Positions 9,491 to 19,895 of a DNA stretch of 64,000 nucleotides are shown one piece after another. Source of the DNA: Caryophanales bacterium UBA7278. Its GTDB lineage: Bacteria > Bacillota_I > Bacilli_A > RFN20 > CAG-826. Each line of letters opens with the position of its first letter. Position 1 is the stretch's first letter. The position numbers and the translations under genes were made by a program. The stretch spans positions 62,001 to 126,000 of the forward strand of contig DKRQ01000019.1 of assembly GCA_002472275.1 (NCBI GenBank), written 5' to 3'. The notes below the pieces were generated by a model. The model was not told where the DNA came from. It saw nothing but the letters and a program-made list of their open reading frames with translations, and searched no databases.

Positions 9491-9682
9491 ATGAGAGCAG
9501 ACTTACTAAAAGGCCTAACCGAAGAGCAAATCTCCAAAGTCAAAGCCTGCAAGAGCCAGGCCGAGATTCTGGAACTCGCGAAGAAGGAAGGCGTCCAACT
9601 TACCGACGAGCAGCTCGAAGCCGTTTCCGGCGGTGGATGCCTCGACACCAATCCTGGCCCGCATAAAAAACACGAAAGCTGA
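9491..9682 (+). CDS. small GG-leader peptide, possible RiPP precursor
   Basis: A 63-residue peptide with a good AAAGGAG site seven nt before ATG. Residues 1-48 look like a Nif11/bacteriocin-type leader: acidic and helical, ending in LTDEQLEAVSGGG, the double-glycine pattern at which such leaders are cut. The remaining tail (CLDTNPGPHKKHES, one Cys) would be the core and is short and polar. No modifying enzyme or peptidase-transporter is adjacent; the nearest plausible processing genes are tldD/tldE about 3 kb downstream. It could also be a leader-like small protein with another role. A terminator follows at 9708. Confidence 0.65.
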   Translation: MRADLLKGLTEEQISKVKACKSQAEILELAKKEGVQLTDEQLEAVSGGGCLDTNPGPHKKHES

Positions 9683-9707
9683 TTTCTAGGCTTGGCCTGA
9701 AGGAATT

Positions 9708-9735
9708 AACCGCCTTCGATGGGCGGTTTTCCTTT
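9708..9735 (+). terminator. intrinsic terminator after the GG-leader peptide
   Basis: A 7-bp stem (AACCGCC with GGCGGTT) with a T-rich tail. Confidence 0.75.
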
Positions 9736-9793
9736 CGTTTGCCGATTTCCTCTACGGCGACAAAAAGCTAGACTCTAAAAAAAGGGGTCTCCT

Positions 9794-10135
9794 ATGGCAA
9801 GAGTGCGTCGATATTGTGGCAATTACCTTTATGACATCGAAGGTGGTCGTATCCGCGAGTACTGTGGGAACTACTTATACGAAATTAACGGAGATAAAGT
9901 CCGCCGCTATTGCGGGAACTATCTCTATGAGATTTGCGGAGATAGAATCCGCGCCTATTGTGGCAATTATCTATTAGAGGTTAATGGCAATAAGATCCGC
10001 CGCTATTGTGGCAACTACATCGCCGAAATCGTTGGCAACCGCATTAGGGAATATTGCGGAAACTACCTTTATGAGATCGATGGGCCGCTTTCCCACATGG
10101 ATTTGATGGCTCTTATCGCCGTCTTGTTTGCCTAG
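9794..10135 (+). CDS. protein of six 16-residue YCGNYLYEI repeats
   Basis: A 113-residue protein that consists almost entirely of six tandem 16-residue units (residues 3-98) with consensus [RK][VI]RxYCGNYLYEIxGD. A short hydrophobic tail follows (MALIAVLFA). Every unit keeps CGNY; units 4 and 5 vary after it (CGNYLLEV, CGNYIAEI). The alternating pattern with NG, GD or GN turns suggests one beta-hairpin per unit, perhaps a closed beta-flower or propeller-like fold. One conserved Cys per repeat could give a metal- or disulfide-rich ring. No signal peptide. SD-like GGGG lies upstream of the ATG. Function unknown. Confidence 0.75.
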   Translation: MARVRRYCGNYLYDIEGGRIREYCGNYLYEINGDKVRRYCGNYLYEICGDRIRAYCGNYLLEVNGNKIRRYCGNYIAEIVGNRIREYCGNYLYEIDGPLSHMDLMALIAVLFA

Positions 10136-10182
10136 GGCCATACAGCACGTATCATTGAAAAAGAGTCAACGGGGGAGACTAA

Positions 10183-11949
10183 ATGAAAAAGATCTTTCTT
10201 GGAATCCTATACCCTTTGCTTGCGATTCCTGGGCTTTTCGGTTTGGCTAGCTGCGGGGAGAAGGTGGACTCCGCGGCGACTTCCTATGGCGAAGTCGAAG
10301 CCGAACTCGTCAACTACAAGGACTTCTCCTTGAGCTATTACCCCGAAAAAGGCGGGTATCTCGTCGGCGACTATAGGGGAAGTGCCACCGAAATCATCAT
10401 CCCCGATGAAGCGACGGGGGAGGACGGGGTGACCGCCCCGGTCGTCGGCGTGAACGATTACGCCTTCTTCCGCCGCCAGGATTTGAAAACGGTCGTCCTT
10501 GGCAACAACGTCGTCTCCATCGGGAAATATGCCTTCGCCGAAAGCGGGGTCACCAACCTTCGAATCAGCCGCAGGTTGCTTAGCATCGACGACCATTCCT
10601 TCGCCGATTCCTCATTGACCTTTCTCGCCAAAAACAACATCGCCTACCTATCCACCCAGGATAAACCATATTTCATGGCGATTTATTCGGGCGGGATTTG
10701 GACGACCAGCGAAAGCAAGTACAAATCCTCGGAAAACAAATACTCGGGTCTTTTGGAATCGAGCTGTCGGTTCATCATCGTCCCCAACGGATTGAACTTT
10801 ATCTCCGGATACGCCTTCGCCGAATGCACCTCCTGCACGGTCTTCGTCCCTGGCAGCGTCGATGGGGTCGGCGATCGGGCCTTCCATAACCGGTATCAGG
10901 ACAAAAACAAAAGGTGGTGGGACTCCTATTGCGGCTTCGTCTTCACCGGCAGCATCGAGCAGTGGCTTTGCACCTATCCTTGCGACGCGGGCGGCTTGGA
11001 CGAATCGAGCAATAAACACCTATATCTCAACGCGAGTCTTAATGAAACGACCGACGTCGTCATACCCAATTCCATCACCTCCATTCCCGACTACGCCTTC
11101 TATCGTTTCACCAACATCAAGAGCTTCACCCTTTCCGACAACCTGACCAAAACCGGGGATTACGCGTTCACCATGAGCAACGACCCGGTGAACAACGTAG
11201 AAGATTTGAATCTATTCGAAGACGAAGAGCTCTTCTATTTGCCTAGCCACAGTAACCCCCATTGCCTTTTGCAAAGGGTAGGGGACAGGAAGCTAGAGTC
11301 CTATTCGATCCATCCCGATTGCCAGCACATCGGTCCTTTGGCGTTCAGGTCCTGCTCCTCCATGAAGGAACTCGTTGGATCCGAGTCGCTAAGAAGCGTC
11401 GGAAGCCGGGCCTTCTATGGATGCAGTAGCCTTACGTCCGCCGACTTCCAAAGCGACCTATACCATGTCGGGAAGGAGGCGTTCCTTGGGTGCGTCAGCC
11501 TCGAATCCGCCCGCATGGTCACCAAGGAAGTCGGAGATTCCGTTTTCAAGGACTGCAAATCCCTGAAGGGCTTGGTGGTCTCAGGCGATTCCGCCTCTGG
11601 GCTCTGCGGGCAAGTGGCGGGGTCCATCACCTGGGCGAAGGTCGTCGAAGGAACCGAAGCGCTTAGGTCGGAGTTTTTCCGCGGTTGTTCCTCGCTGAAT
11701 TCGGTCACCCTTCCTTCGACGCTTAAAAAGATTTGGGATAGGGCCTTCTACAATTGCAAATCCCTGACCTCGGTCGTCATCCCAGCTTCAGTGGAATACA
11801 TGGGGGACTACGTGTTTTGGGGATCCGGAATGAAGACTATTTATTGCGAGGCCCCAAAAGAACCGTCCGGATGGTACAGAAACGAATTCCATTCTTGGGA
11901 CGAAAGGCTCCCGTCCGGATGCAAGGTCGTCTGGGGATATAAGGGATAA
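10183..11949 (+). CDS. BspA-like leucine-rich repeat lipoprotein
   Basis: A 588-residue surface lipoprotein with lipobox FGLASCGE near residue 24. Then come multiple BspA/LRR_5-type repeats of the form VIPxSVxxIxDYAFxxCxSLxSV, for example IPDYAFYRFTNIKSF near 305, GSRAFYGCSSLTSADF near 408 and IWDRAFYNCKSLTSVVIP near 523. Such repeats form solenoids on the cell surface and often mediate binding to host or other cells. It has a strong GGGGGAG ribosome site. No sortase or cell-wall-binding module is seen, so the lipid is the only anchor. Confidence 0.85.
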   Translation: MKKIFLGILYPLLAIPGLFGLASCGEKVDSAATSYGEVEAELVNYKDFSLSYYPEKGGYLVGDYRGSATEIIIPDEATGEDGVTAPVVGVNDYAFFRRQDLKTVVLGNNVVSIGKYAFAESGVTNLRISRRLLSIDDHSFADSSLTFLAKNNIAYLSTQDKPYFMAIYSGGIWTTSESKYKSSENKYSGLLESSCRFIIVPNGLNFISGYAFAECTSCTVFVPGSVDGVGDRAFHNRYQDKNKRWWDSYCGFVFTGSIEQWLCTYPCDAGGLDESSNKHLYLNASLNETTDVVIPNSITSIPDYAFYRFTNIKSFTLSDNLTKTGDYAFTMSNDPVNNVEDLNLFEDEELFYLPSHSNPHCLLQRVGDRKLESYSIHPDCQHIGPLAFRSCSSMKELVGSESLRSVGSRAFYGCSSLTSADFQSDLYHVGKEAFLGCVSLESARMVTKEVGDSVFKDCKSLKGLVVSGDSASGLCGQVAGSITWAKVVEGTEALRSEFFRGCSSLNSVTLPSTLKKIWDRAFYNCKSLTSVVIPASVEYMGDYVFWGSGMKTIYCEAPKEPSGWYRNEFHSWDERLPSGCKVVWGYKG

Positions 11950-11984
11950 GGGCTGTCTTGGTTGCGCAAACACAAATGCGCAGA

Positions 11985-11990
11985 TAAAAT
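11985..11990 (+). promoter_or_regulatory. -10 box, leaderless start of HTH-nucleotidyltransferase
   Basis: TAAAAT, 6 nt before the ATG at 11997, with TTGCGC 17 nt upstream (11962-11967) as a possible -35. Confidence 0.6.
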
Positions 11991-11996
11991 GACGGC

Positions 11997-12470
11997 ATGA
12001 ACGAACTAAGACAAAAAAGGAAAGAACTCGGTCTCACGCAAGCCCAAGCCGCGGCGGCCTGCCACGTTTCCCGTAGGACCTACCAAACCTATGAGGAGAA
12101 TCGGATCCTCAACGAAACCTATGAGGAACTTTTGTCGAAGCTCAATGAAATGGGCGTGATGGATGGTAGCAGCTACATCCCCAATCCCAAATTCATAAAA
12201 AAGATCTGTCGGGAAGTCCTTTCCGCGTATCCCGAGGTGGAATGCGCCTATCTTTTCGGCAGTTATGCCAGGGGAGAGGCAACGGGGAAAAGCGATATCG
12301 ATATCCTTGTTGTTTGCCCCCCAATGGGCATGCGGCTATATGAAATCGGCCCGATTTTGGAGGAGCACCTTCACAAAAACGTTGATTTGCACACCCATCG
12401 TCAATTGCTCAGCGACGAAGCCTTCCTTGCCGAGATACTGAAGGACGGAATCAAGATTTACGGGAAATAG
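11997..12470 (+). CDS. XRE-type HTH fused to MNT-like nucleotidyltransferase
   Basis: A 157-residue two-domain protein. Residues 1-55 are a helix-turn-helix (RQKRKELGLTQAQAAAACHV followed by RRTYQTYEENR). Residues 62-157 are a minimal nucleotidyltransferase with FGSYARGEATGKSDIDILV near residue 88, giving the GS-x10-DxD active-site pattern. MNT domains act as antitoxins that AMPylate or regulate HEPN toxins, but no HEPN partner gene lies next to this one. It may be a solitary regulator. Leaderless-type start. Confidence 0.8.
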   Translation: MNELRQKRKELGLTQAQAAAACHVSRRTYQTYEENRILNETYEELLSKLNEMGVMDGSSYIPNPKFIKKICREVLSAYPEVECAYLFGSYARGEATGKSDIDILVVCPPMGMRLYEIGPILEEHLHKNVDLHTHRQLLSDEAFLAEILKDGIKIYGK

Positions 12471-12538
12471 ATCTCGCACAACCTGTTTTTTCCTTGCGCT
12501 TAATGCACGCTCACATACAATACGCGAGGAGGTTTTCT

Positions 12539-13942
12539 ATGTACTCAGAATTTCTATCCTCCCGTCATGATGCCTGTAAAGCCTTGGTGGAACGCCTGAA
12601 AAAGCGCTATCCCTATGTCTCCATCCTTGGCAAGCACGTCAGCGGGAAGCAAATCGCCGTCACGACCTTCAACACCTCCGTCTCCGACACCATGGAACGG
12701 CAGTGCGGCTTCGTCGTGAAACTCTATAATGGCAAAACCTATGCCGAATATTCCTTCTCCGACATCGATGAAAACGGCCTCGACGAATTGGAAAAGGAAA
12801 TCATCGCCAAGACCACGTTCCCCGATGCCCTTTTGGACAACCACGTCCCCCTCGCCGCGATGCCCGATGAGCCGCTCGTCAAATCCTTTTTCCGCCCCGT
12901 GGAGGGTAAGATTCCGACTAGCGACGAGGCCATCGCCTCGCTTAGCGCCCTAAAGGACGAAATCCAAAAGCAAGACGAGCGCATCATCCAAGCGATCGCC
13001 GCCTTTTCCTATTACGAGACTTCGGCCATGTTCATTTCCCCTAACCGTGACCTCGACCAAAACTACACCTGGATGGGTGTGATGGTCGCCGCGGTGGCCC
13101 GCGAAGGAAACGAAGTCAGGCAAAACCGCTACTTCGCCGGAGGCAATAACCCCGCCGCATGCTTTGAGCAAGTCAAGAAGCACATCCCGGAAATGACTGA
13201 GATCGCCTTGGCCCTCCTTAAGGCCGAGCCAATCGAGCCTGGCGTCTATGACATCATCACCGAGCCTTCCATCACGGGGCTCATCGCCCATGAGGCTTTC
13301 GGGCATGGCGTCGAGATGGATATGTTCGTCAAAAACCGTGCAAAAAGCCGGGAATATTTAGGAAAACCTGTCGCCTCGCCCCTAGTGGAGATGCATGATG
13401 GCGCGGCCGCGACCTATTCCTGCGCCTCCTATTTCTTCGACGATGACGGCGTGCTCGCCCACGATACCCTCATCATCAAAGACGGCATCTTGCAAACCGG
13501 CATTTCCGATGCGGTGTCGGCGATGCAACTTGGCACCGAACCCACCGGTAACGGCAGGAGGGAATCGACCAAGCGCAAGGCCTATACCCGTATGACCAAC
13601 ACCTTCTTTGTGCCAAGGGATTCCAGCGTCGAGGAGATGATCGCCTCCGTCAAACACGGATACATGCTCTCCCAGACCGATAACGGTATGGAGGATCCTA
13701 AGAACTGGAACATCCAATGCGTCTGCTCCTACGGCAGGGAAATCAAAGACGGCAAGTTCACGGGCCGCATCGTGGCCCCGGTCGTCATGTCGGGCTATGT
13801 CCCCGATTTGCTGATGTCCATCTCCATGGTCTCGAAGGATTTCGAGGTCATTGGAGCCGGCCATTGCGGCAAAGGATATAAGGAATGGGTCACCGTCTCC
13901 GATGGAGGCCCCTATCTGAAAGCGAGGTGCAAATTAGGCTAA
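12539..13942 (+). CDS. tldD: TldD-like metalloprotease
   Basis: The first subunit of the TldD/TldE protease, which in other bacteria digests small unfolded peptides and trims the microcin B17 leader. It has 467 residues from the Met at 12539, chosen over the upstream Met (12494) because a GAGGAGG site precedes it. The zinc motif HEAFGHGVEMD (HExxxH) lies near residue 247, with the family strings SGYVPDLLMSISMV and GAGHCGKG near the C-terminus. Its stop overlaps the TldE start (TAATG), so the two are translated together. Confidence 0.88.
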   Translation: MYSEFLSSRHDACKALVERLKKRYPYVSILGKHVSGKQIAVTTFNTSVSDTMERQCGFVVKLYNGKTYAEYSFSDIDENGLDELEKEIIAKTTFPDALLDNHVPLAAMPDEPLVKSFFRPVEGKIPTSDEAIASLSALKDEIQKQDERIIQAIAAFSYYETSAMFISPNRDLDQNYTWMGVMVAAVAREGNEVRQNRYFAGGNNPAACFEQVKKHIPEMTEIALALLKAEPIEPGVYDIITEPSITGLIAHEAFGHGVEMDMFVKNRAKSREYLGKPVASPLVEMHDGAAATYSCASYFFDDDGVLAHDTLIIKDGILQTGISDAVSAMQLGTEPTGNGRRESTKRKAYTRMTNTFFVPRDSSVEEMIASVKHGYMLSQTDNGMEDPKNWNIQCVCSYGREIKDGKFTGRIVAPVVMSGYVPDLLMSISMVSKDFEVIGAGHCGKGYKEWVTVSDGGPYLKARCKLG

Positions 13943-15225
13943 TGGAAGCTTTATATAACGCGCTTAGGAAGAATCCTAACATCGCCGCGTGGAAGGTGAA
14001 CGTGAACCACAGGGAGACCTGCGAGCTCTTCTACGTGCAAAAGAAAGTCGAAACCGTCCGCGCGACGGAGACGGTCGACTACACCGTCACGATCTACGTC
14101 GACAAAGGGGAGGCCCGCGGCCAATCCACCTTCGCGGTCTATCCCTATATGGGCGAGAAGGAAATCGAACGCCTCATCGAGGAGAACGTCTTCGCCGCCT
14201 CCTTCGCTCTCAATAAGTTCTACGAAATCCCCGAACCCGAGCCCTTTGAGGCGCCTAAGCCCTCTGGCAATCTTGCCGATAAGCCTTTCGCGGAGACGAT
14301 TAAGGAAATCGGCGAGGCCATCATGAAGGCCAACGTCGTCCCTAACGCCTCCCTTTCGGCCACCGAGATCTTCCTCAACAAAAACCAAAAGGAAGTCCAT
14401 AACAGCAAAGGGGTGGACGTTAGCTTCGTCACCTATGAATGCAAGATCGAGACGATTCCTAACTACGTCCACGAGAAAGAGGAAGTGGAGATCTACCAGC
14501 CCATTTCCTTCTCCCTTTTTAACCCCGAGGAGCTGACCGCGAAAATCGCGGAGGCCATTTCGGTGGTCAAGGATAGGGCCGAGGCGATCAAGATGCCCGA
14601 TGTGGGTTCCATCCCCGTCATCATCGACGATGAGGAATCCGTGGCCCAGTTCTTCTACACGATCGCCGATGATCTCAACTATCAAGCGGCCTATACCCAT
14701 TCGAATTTGTTCGAAATCGGACAGAATCTGCAAGAAGGCGGAGACGGCGACCCCCTCACGATCGAGTTCAAGTCCATCGTCGACGGGGCGATCAATTCAA
14801 GCCCGATCGACGGCGATGGCGTCGTCCTCAAACCCGTGACCGTCATCGATGCCGGCGTGACGAAGTCCCGCTTCGGCTCCTACCGTTTTGGCTACTACCT
14901 AGGCGAGAAACACCCTACCGGTCAGCCCGCCGTTTTGACGGCCGCCCCCGGCACCCTCGACGAAAAGGAAATCGCCAAAGCCCCGTATCTACGTTGCGTG
15001 CGTTTCTCTGGCATTCAAACCGATTTGGAGAACAACTTCTTCGGCGGCGAGGTGCGACTAGGCTACTACTTCGACGGGAAGAAGGAGATTCCGGTGACAG
15101 GCTTCTCGATCCAAGGCGATTACAAAGCCGCGATCAAGTCGATGAGGCTCTCCAAGAAAAAGTCGACCTACGACTTCTATCAAGGACCGAAGTTCATCTA
15201 CATCCCCGACGTCAAAGTCCATTGA
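13942..15225 (+). CDS. tldE: TldE/PmbA-like protease subunit
   Basis: The partner subunit of TldD, 427 residues from the ATG that overlaps the tldD stop by one base. It lacks the HExxxH motif, as expected for TldE/PmbA, and has the family C-terminal pattern (RCVRFSGIQTDLENNFFGGE then a glycine-rich beta region and FYQGPKFIYIPDVKV). An upstream in-frame Met at 13885 lies inside tldD and has no ribosome site. Divergence in the N-terminal half is high, but the gene pairing supports the call. Confidence 0.82.
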   Translation: MEALYNALRKNPNIAAWKVNVNHRETCELFYVQKKVETVRATETVDYTVTIYVDKGEARGQSTFAVYPYMGEKEIERLIEENVFAASFALNKFYEIPEPEPFEAPKPSGNLADKPFAETIKEIGEAIMKANVVPNASLSATEIFLNKNQKEVHNSKGVDVSFVTYECKIETIPNYVHEKEEVEIYQPISFSLFNPEELTAKIAEAISVVKDRAEAIKMPDVGSIPVIIDDEESVAQFFYTIADDLNYQAAYTHSNLFEIGQNLQEGGDGDPLTIEFKSIVDGAINSSPIDGDGVVLKPVTVIDAGVTKSRFGSYRFGYYLGEKHPTGQPAVLTAAPGTLDEKEIAKAPYLRCVRFSGIQTDLENNFFGGEVRLGYYFDGKKEIPVTGFSIQGDYKAAIKSMRLSKKKSTYDFYQGPKFIYIPDVKVH

Positions 15226-15230
15226 TAATC

Positions 15231-15255
15231 GCCCCTCAAATGAGGGGCTTTTCTT
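15231..15255 (+). terminator. intrinsic terminator after tldE
   Basis: An 8-bp perfect stem (GCCCCTCA with TGAGGGGC) followed by TTTTCTT. Confidence 0.85.
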
Positions 15256-15329
15256 ACGCTTACATTGAGTGAGGTTTGCTTCCCTTTGTGCTATGGTTTT
15301 GGCTAGGAACCATAAGGTTGGAGGCAGTT

Positions 15330-17039
15330 ATGAAGGAAAGAGTCTTCCAGGTCATTCGCTGGGCCGGCACGGTCTTGGCGTTTTTCAACGCGTTGATGTT
15401 CTTCGCGATGAGGCCTTGCTGGAGCGGCATCAGCTCCACGCTTGGTTATAAGGGAGGCAGCAACACCTTTCTTTATTTCCTGCCCGTCTTCATCTGCGTT
15501 TTGCTTTTCGTCGAGCTCCTTGCCGATTTGATCCTGAAGAAAATCTTCAAGAAGAATTGGCTGCAGATCATGTTCCTAGCCATCTCGCTTGTTTTCTTTG
15601 CGGCCATCATGGTGATCATCGCCCTTGGCGCGATCGATTACATGCGATTCGTATGGCCTAAGTTCTGGGTAGCGGTGGGGGTGCTCGCCGTCTTGATTGC
15701 CCTCTATCTCCTCCTTTTCGTCTATCCGAAAACCGTGTTGAAGGACAACAAATGGTTCAAGTTTGGAACCATCGGGGTCGCTAGCGCGGTGGCGGTTGGA
15801 CTACTTGTGAACTTCACGGTCAATTGGTTTGTGATCAAACCCGTCGTCTACGCGGTCGAGGACAAATACCAAATCGTCTTCTCCACCAACGCGGAGTCCA
15901 CGGGTTGGGTCGAGATCGGCGGGAAGAAGTATTACGACCTTTATAACGGCACGGCGAAAACCTTCACCAAGATCCATAAGGTCGAGGTGCCGATGAGTGT
16001 CCTTGACGAGGCTAAGCAATATACGGTCCATTCGCAGAAGACAATCTACGCAGGACCTTTTGGCGGATTCCTTGGACGCGATATCAGCGAGAAGGTCTCC
16101 TTTAGGCCCGTCGATAGCAGCGATGGCATCCAATACCTTTCCTTCTCCGACGTCCACATGAATGACGCGCGGACCTTCGAGACCGCTAGCCACGCGGGGA
16201 ACTACGATTTTCTCTTCCTTCTAGGCGACATCATCTCCGACGTGGAGACCTTCGATGACGCTAACTTCAATAACCAGGTCGCCTATGGCATCACCAAAGG
16301 GCAGATGCCCGTGGTTTACGCTAGGGGCAACCACGATGTGAAGGGCAGGTATTCGCAAGAACTCCATAAGTTTGTCGGGGCCAAAGGCGAGAGGTTCTAT
16401 TACAACTTCTATTTCAAAGACGTCTATGGACTGGTCCTGGATTTAGGCGAGGACCATGACGACGATTGGTGGGAATATTACGGAACCGCCAATTTCGAGG
16501 AATATAGGCAAGAGCAAATCGCCTTCCTCAAAGACGAAATCGCCAAAGAGGATTACGAAGCCTATCCCTATCGCGTCGTTGCCTCGCATATCCCCATTCC
16601 CTTCGTGAATTACCGTCATAACTACGAGAACACGAAGAAGGAGATGACCGCTCTTCTCAACCAGATGGATTTCCATATGTCCGTCTGCGGCCATCAGCAT
16701 CAACTCATGATCTTCGAGCCCGGGCTAGTCACCCCCGAGACCTCGCCTCTTACCTATAACTCGAGCTACAAGAAGGGGACCTACAACGGGTATTTGACCG
16801 ACTTCAACTTCCCGACCTTCATGGTTTCTAAGCCCGGCCTTACCTTTGGCGACCCCACCAACTTGTCTGGGGCCAAGAGCCATATCGGCCTCTATGTGAA
16901 CGTGGACCTCGCTGGGAAGAAGGAGACTTGCTATTACCTCAATAGCCGCGGCGAGAAAGTCGACACGATGAACATGTTCTTTGATAAGGCTTATGGTCAG
17001 CAGATCGTGATTGACCTAACCACCAAGAAGTTCGCGTAA
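15330..17039 (+). CDS. membrane-anchored calcineurin-like metallophosphoesterase
   Basis: A 569-residue protein with four N-terminal membrane segments (to about residue 180), a linker and then a metallophosphoesterase domain. All metal-site motifs are present: FSDVHMND near 273, LLGDIISD near 297, ARGNHDVKG near 330 and SVCGHQHQ near 455. The substrate is unknown. The start is the Met at 15330 with a GGAGGC site; the longer frame from 15276 overlaps the tldE terminator region. Topology would place the enzyme domain on one side of the membrane, probably outside after four passes with a cytosolic N-terminus inverted; this is not certain. Confidence 0.8.
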   Translation: MKERVFQVIRWAGTVLAFFNALMFFAMRPCWSGISSTLGYKGGSNTFLYFLPVFICVLLFVELLADLILKKIFKKNWLQIMFLAISLVFFAAIMVIIALGAIDYMRFVWPKFWVAVGVLAVLIALYLLLFVYPKTVLKDNKWFKFGTIGVASAVAVGLLVNFTVNWFVIKPVVYAVEDKYQIVFSTNAESTGWVEIGGKKYYDLYNGTAKTFTKIHKVEVPMSVLDEAKQYTVHSQKTIYAGPFGGFLGRDISEKVSFRPVDSSDGIQYLSFSDVHMNDARTFETASHAGNYDFLFLLGDIISDVETFDDANFNNQVAYGITKGQMPVVYARGNHDVKGRYSQELHKFVGAKGERFYYNFYFKDVYGLVLDLGEDHDDDWWEYYGTANFEEYRQEQIAFLKDEIAKEDYEAYPYRVVASHIPIPFVNYRHNYENTKKEMTALLNQMDFHMSVCGHQHQLMIFEPGLVTPETSPLTYNSSYKKGTYNGYLTDFNFPTFMVSKPGLTFGDPTNLSGAKSHIGLYVNVDLAGKKETCYYLNSRGEKVDTMNMFFDKAYGQQIVIDLTTKKFA

Positions 17040-17049
17040 GCAAAGATCC

Positions 17050-17090
17050 AACCTCCCTAAGAAAGAGACTTTCGCAGGGAGGTTTTCTTT
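17050..17090 (+). terminator. intrinsic terminator after the phosphoesterase
   Basis: A 9-bp perfect stem (AACCTCCCT with AGGGAGGTT) followed by TTCTTTT. Confidence 0.85.
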
Positions 17091-17115
17091 TAGGGAAAAA
17101 TACTGGAAAAACCCA

Positions 17116-17145
17116 TTGACATCGGCTTGCGGAATTCCATAATTT
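17116..17145 (+). promoter_or_regulatory. pyrG promoter
   Basis: TTGACA at 17116-17121 and ATAATT at 17139-17144, 17-nt spacing. It drives a roughly 120-nt leader before pyrG. Confidence 0.7.
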
Positions 17146-17153
17146 TCGGGTAT

Positions 17154-17178
17154 TTCGTTGGCACGGCCGTCCAACGAA
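17154..17178 (+). promoter_or_regulatory. pyrG leader hairpin
   Basis: A perfect 8-bp inverted repeat (TTCGTTGG with CCAACGAA, 9-nt loop) near the 5' end of the pyrG transcript. B. subtilis pyrG is controlled by leader attenuation; whether this hairpin has that role is inference. Confidence 0.4.
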
Positions 17179-17205
17179 CGCGATTCACGAATGGCAATGA
17201 CGTGA

Positions 17206-18873
<1,668 letters not shown>

Positions 18874-18877
18874 GTTG

Positions 18878-19168
18878 ATGGCAAGCTCCAACGAATATCT
18901 CTATTACGTCCTCGACCTTTGTAGGAAGGTGCCAGACGTCTCTTACAAGAAGATGATGGGCGAGTATCTGCTGTACCAAGGGAACGTGCTTTTCGGCGGG
19001 GTTTACGATAACCGCTTCCTCGTGAAGAAGACCGAATCTTCCTCCGCCTTAGAGGCTAGAGAAGTGATTCCCTATCCTGGCGCCAAGCCGATGGTCCTCA
19101 TTGATATCGAAAACGCCGACGAGATCAAAGACATCGTCGAAGCCGCCGTCGCTGATTTATCAAAATAA
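18878..19168 (+). CDS. TfoX N-terminal domain protein
   Basis: A 96-residue protein of the TfoX-N family: VSYKKMMGEYLLYQGNVLFG near residue 23 and YDNRFLVKKTESS, as in stand-alone TfoX_N domains. TfoX is known for competence control in other bacteria, but small stand-alone forms have no settled role. It starts 4 nt after pyrG stops, and the in-frame upstream Met lies inside pyrG, so 18878 is preferred. Probably co-transcribed with pyrG. Confidence 0.75.
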   Translation: MASSNEYLYYVLDLCRKVPDVSYKKMMGEYLLYQGNVLFGGVYDNRFLVKKTESSSALEAREVIPYPGAKPMVLIDIENADEIKDIVEAAVADLSK

Positions 19169-19191
19169 AAGGGTTTTGCAGGATTTCTTCT

Positions 19192-19848
19192 TCAAAAACC
19201 CATGATTTGCGGCAATTCTTTCGTGAAGATGGACTCGGCTCCGCTGCGCTCAACCATCTCACAAAGCTCTTCCAATAGGTCGTAACTATCGCCGAACTCG
19301 AAATCGTATCCATGGGAAACGAAGACGAAGAGTTCGGCTTTTTCGTCCTCAAGGAAACGGGGGAAGAGTTCGAGGGCTTCTTTCACGTTCAAAGAGGTGA
19401 TTTTGATGTGGTAGGGGTCGATTGGGAAACGGAAAGAAGGATCGATTTCGGATACGCGGATCGCGGTGAACCCCCCGATGGCTTTGATGCGGTTGATGCA
19501 GCGGTCGTCGAAATCCTCGAAAGGGAAGGCGAAGGAAGAAACGGGCTTGTTGAAAATTCGTTCTAGGTTCTTCTTGTCCACGCCGACCTCGTAGCCGATA
19601 TGGTCATCATTGCAGCCGGTGAGGTGAGGATGGGTAAGGGAATGGCTTGCAACCTCATGCCCCTCATAAAGGGAAAGCGAATTAGGAAGAGAAAGCCTTC
19701 TGACGGGGCGGCCATCGTCAAACCAAACGAAATCGTCGAGGCCGCTATTGAGGTTGAAGGTGCCCTTGATGTGGTGACGGTTCAAAATCGCGATGACCTT
19801 CTCGTCATAGATCGTCCCGTCATCGATGGAGAGGATGAAGTATTTCAT
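19192..19848 (-). CDS. polysaccharide deacetylase family protein
   Basis: A 218-residue NodB-fold protein with no signal peptide. Motif 1 is ILSIDDGTIYDE (family TFDDG) near residue 5, and motif 2 is ASHSLTHPHL (HxxxH metal ligands) near residue 69. Two Met codons are possible (19857 and 19848). The first overlaps a CATAAT box at 19856-19861, while the second sits 7 nt after it, so the second is taken as a leaderless start. Its substrate may be a cell-wall or surface glycan; the lack of a signal is unusual for this role. Confidence 0.78.
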   Translation of the reverse strand: MKYFILSIDDGTIYDEKVIAILNRHHIKGTFNLNSGLDDFVWFDDGRPVRRLSLPNSLSLYEGHEVASHSLTHPHLTGCNDDHIGYEVGVDKKNLERIFNKPVSSFAFPFEDFDDRCINRIKAIGGFTAIRVSEIDPSFRFPIDPYHIKITSLNVKEALELFPRFLEDEKAELFVFVSHGYDFEFGDSYDLLEELCEMVERSGAESIFTKELPQIMGF

Positions 19849-19855
19849 GCGTTTC

Positions 19856-19861
19856 ATTATG
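19856..19861 (-). promoter_or_regulatory. -10 box, leaderless start of deacetylase gene
   Basis: CATAAT, 7 nt before the ATG at 19848. The upstream Met codon would overlap the box, which decides the start. Confidence 0.5.
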
Positions 19862-19895
19862 AATGAGTTTGGATGTTTGAAATCAATCGATCGAC

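Noticed and set aside
9794..10135. Repeats considered as a CRISPR array
   Set aside because: The 48-bp units are continuous coding repeats without spacers and diverge at codon level.
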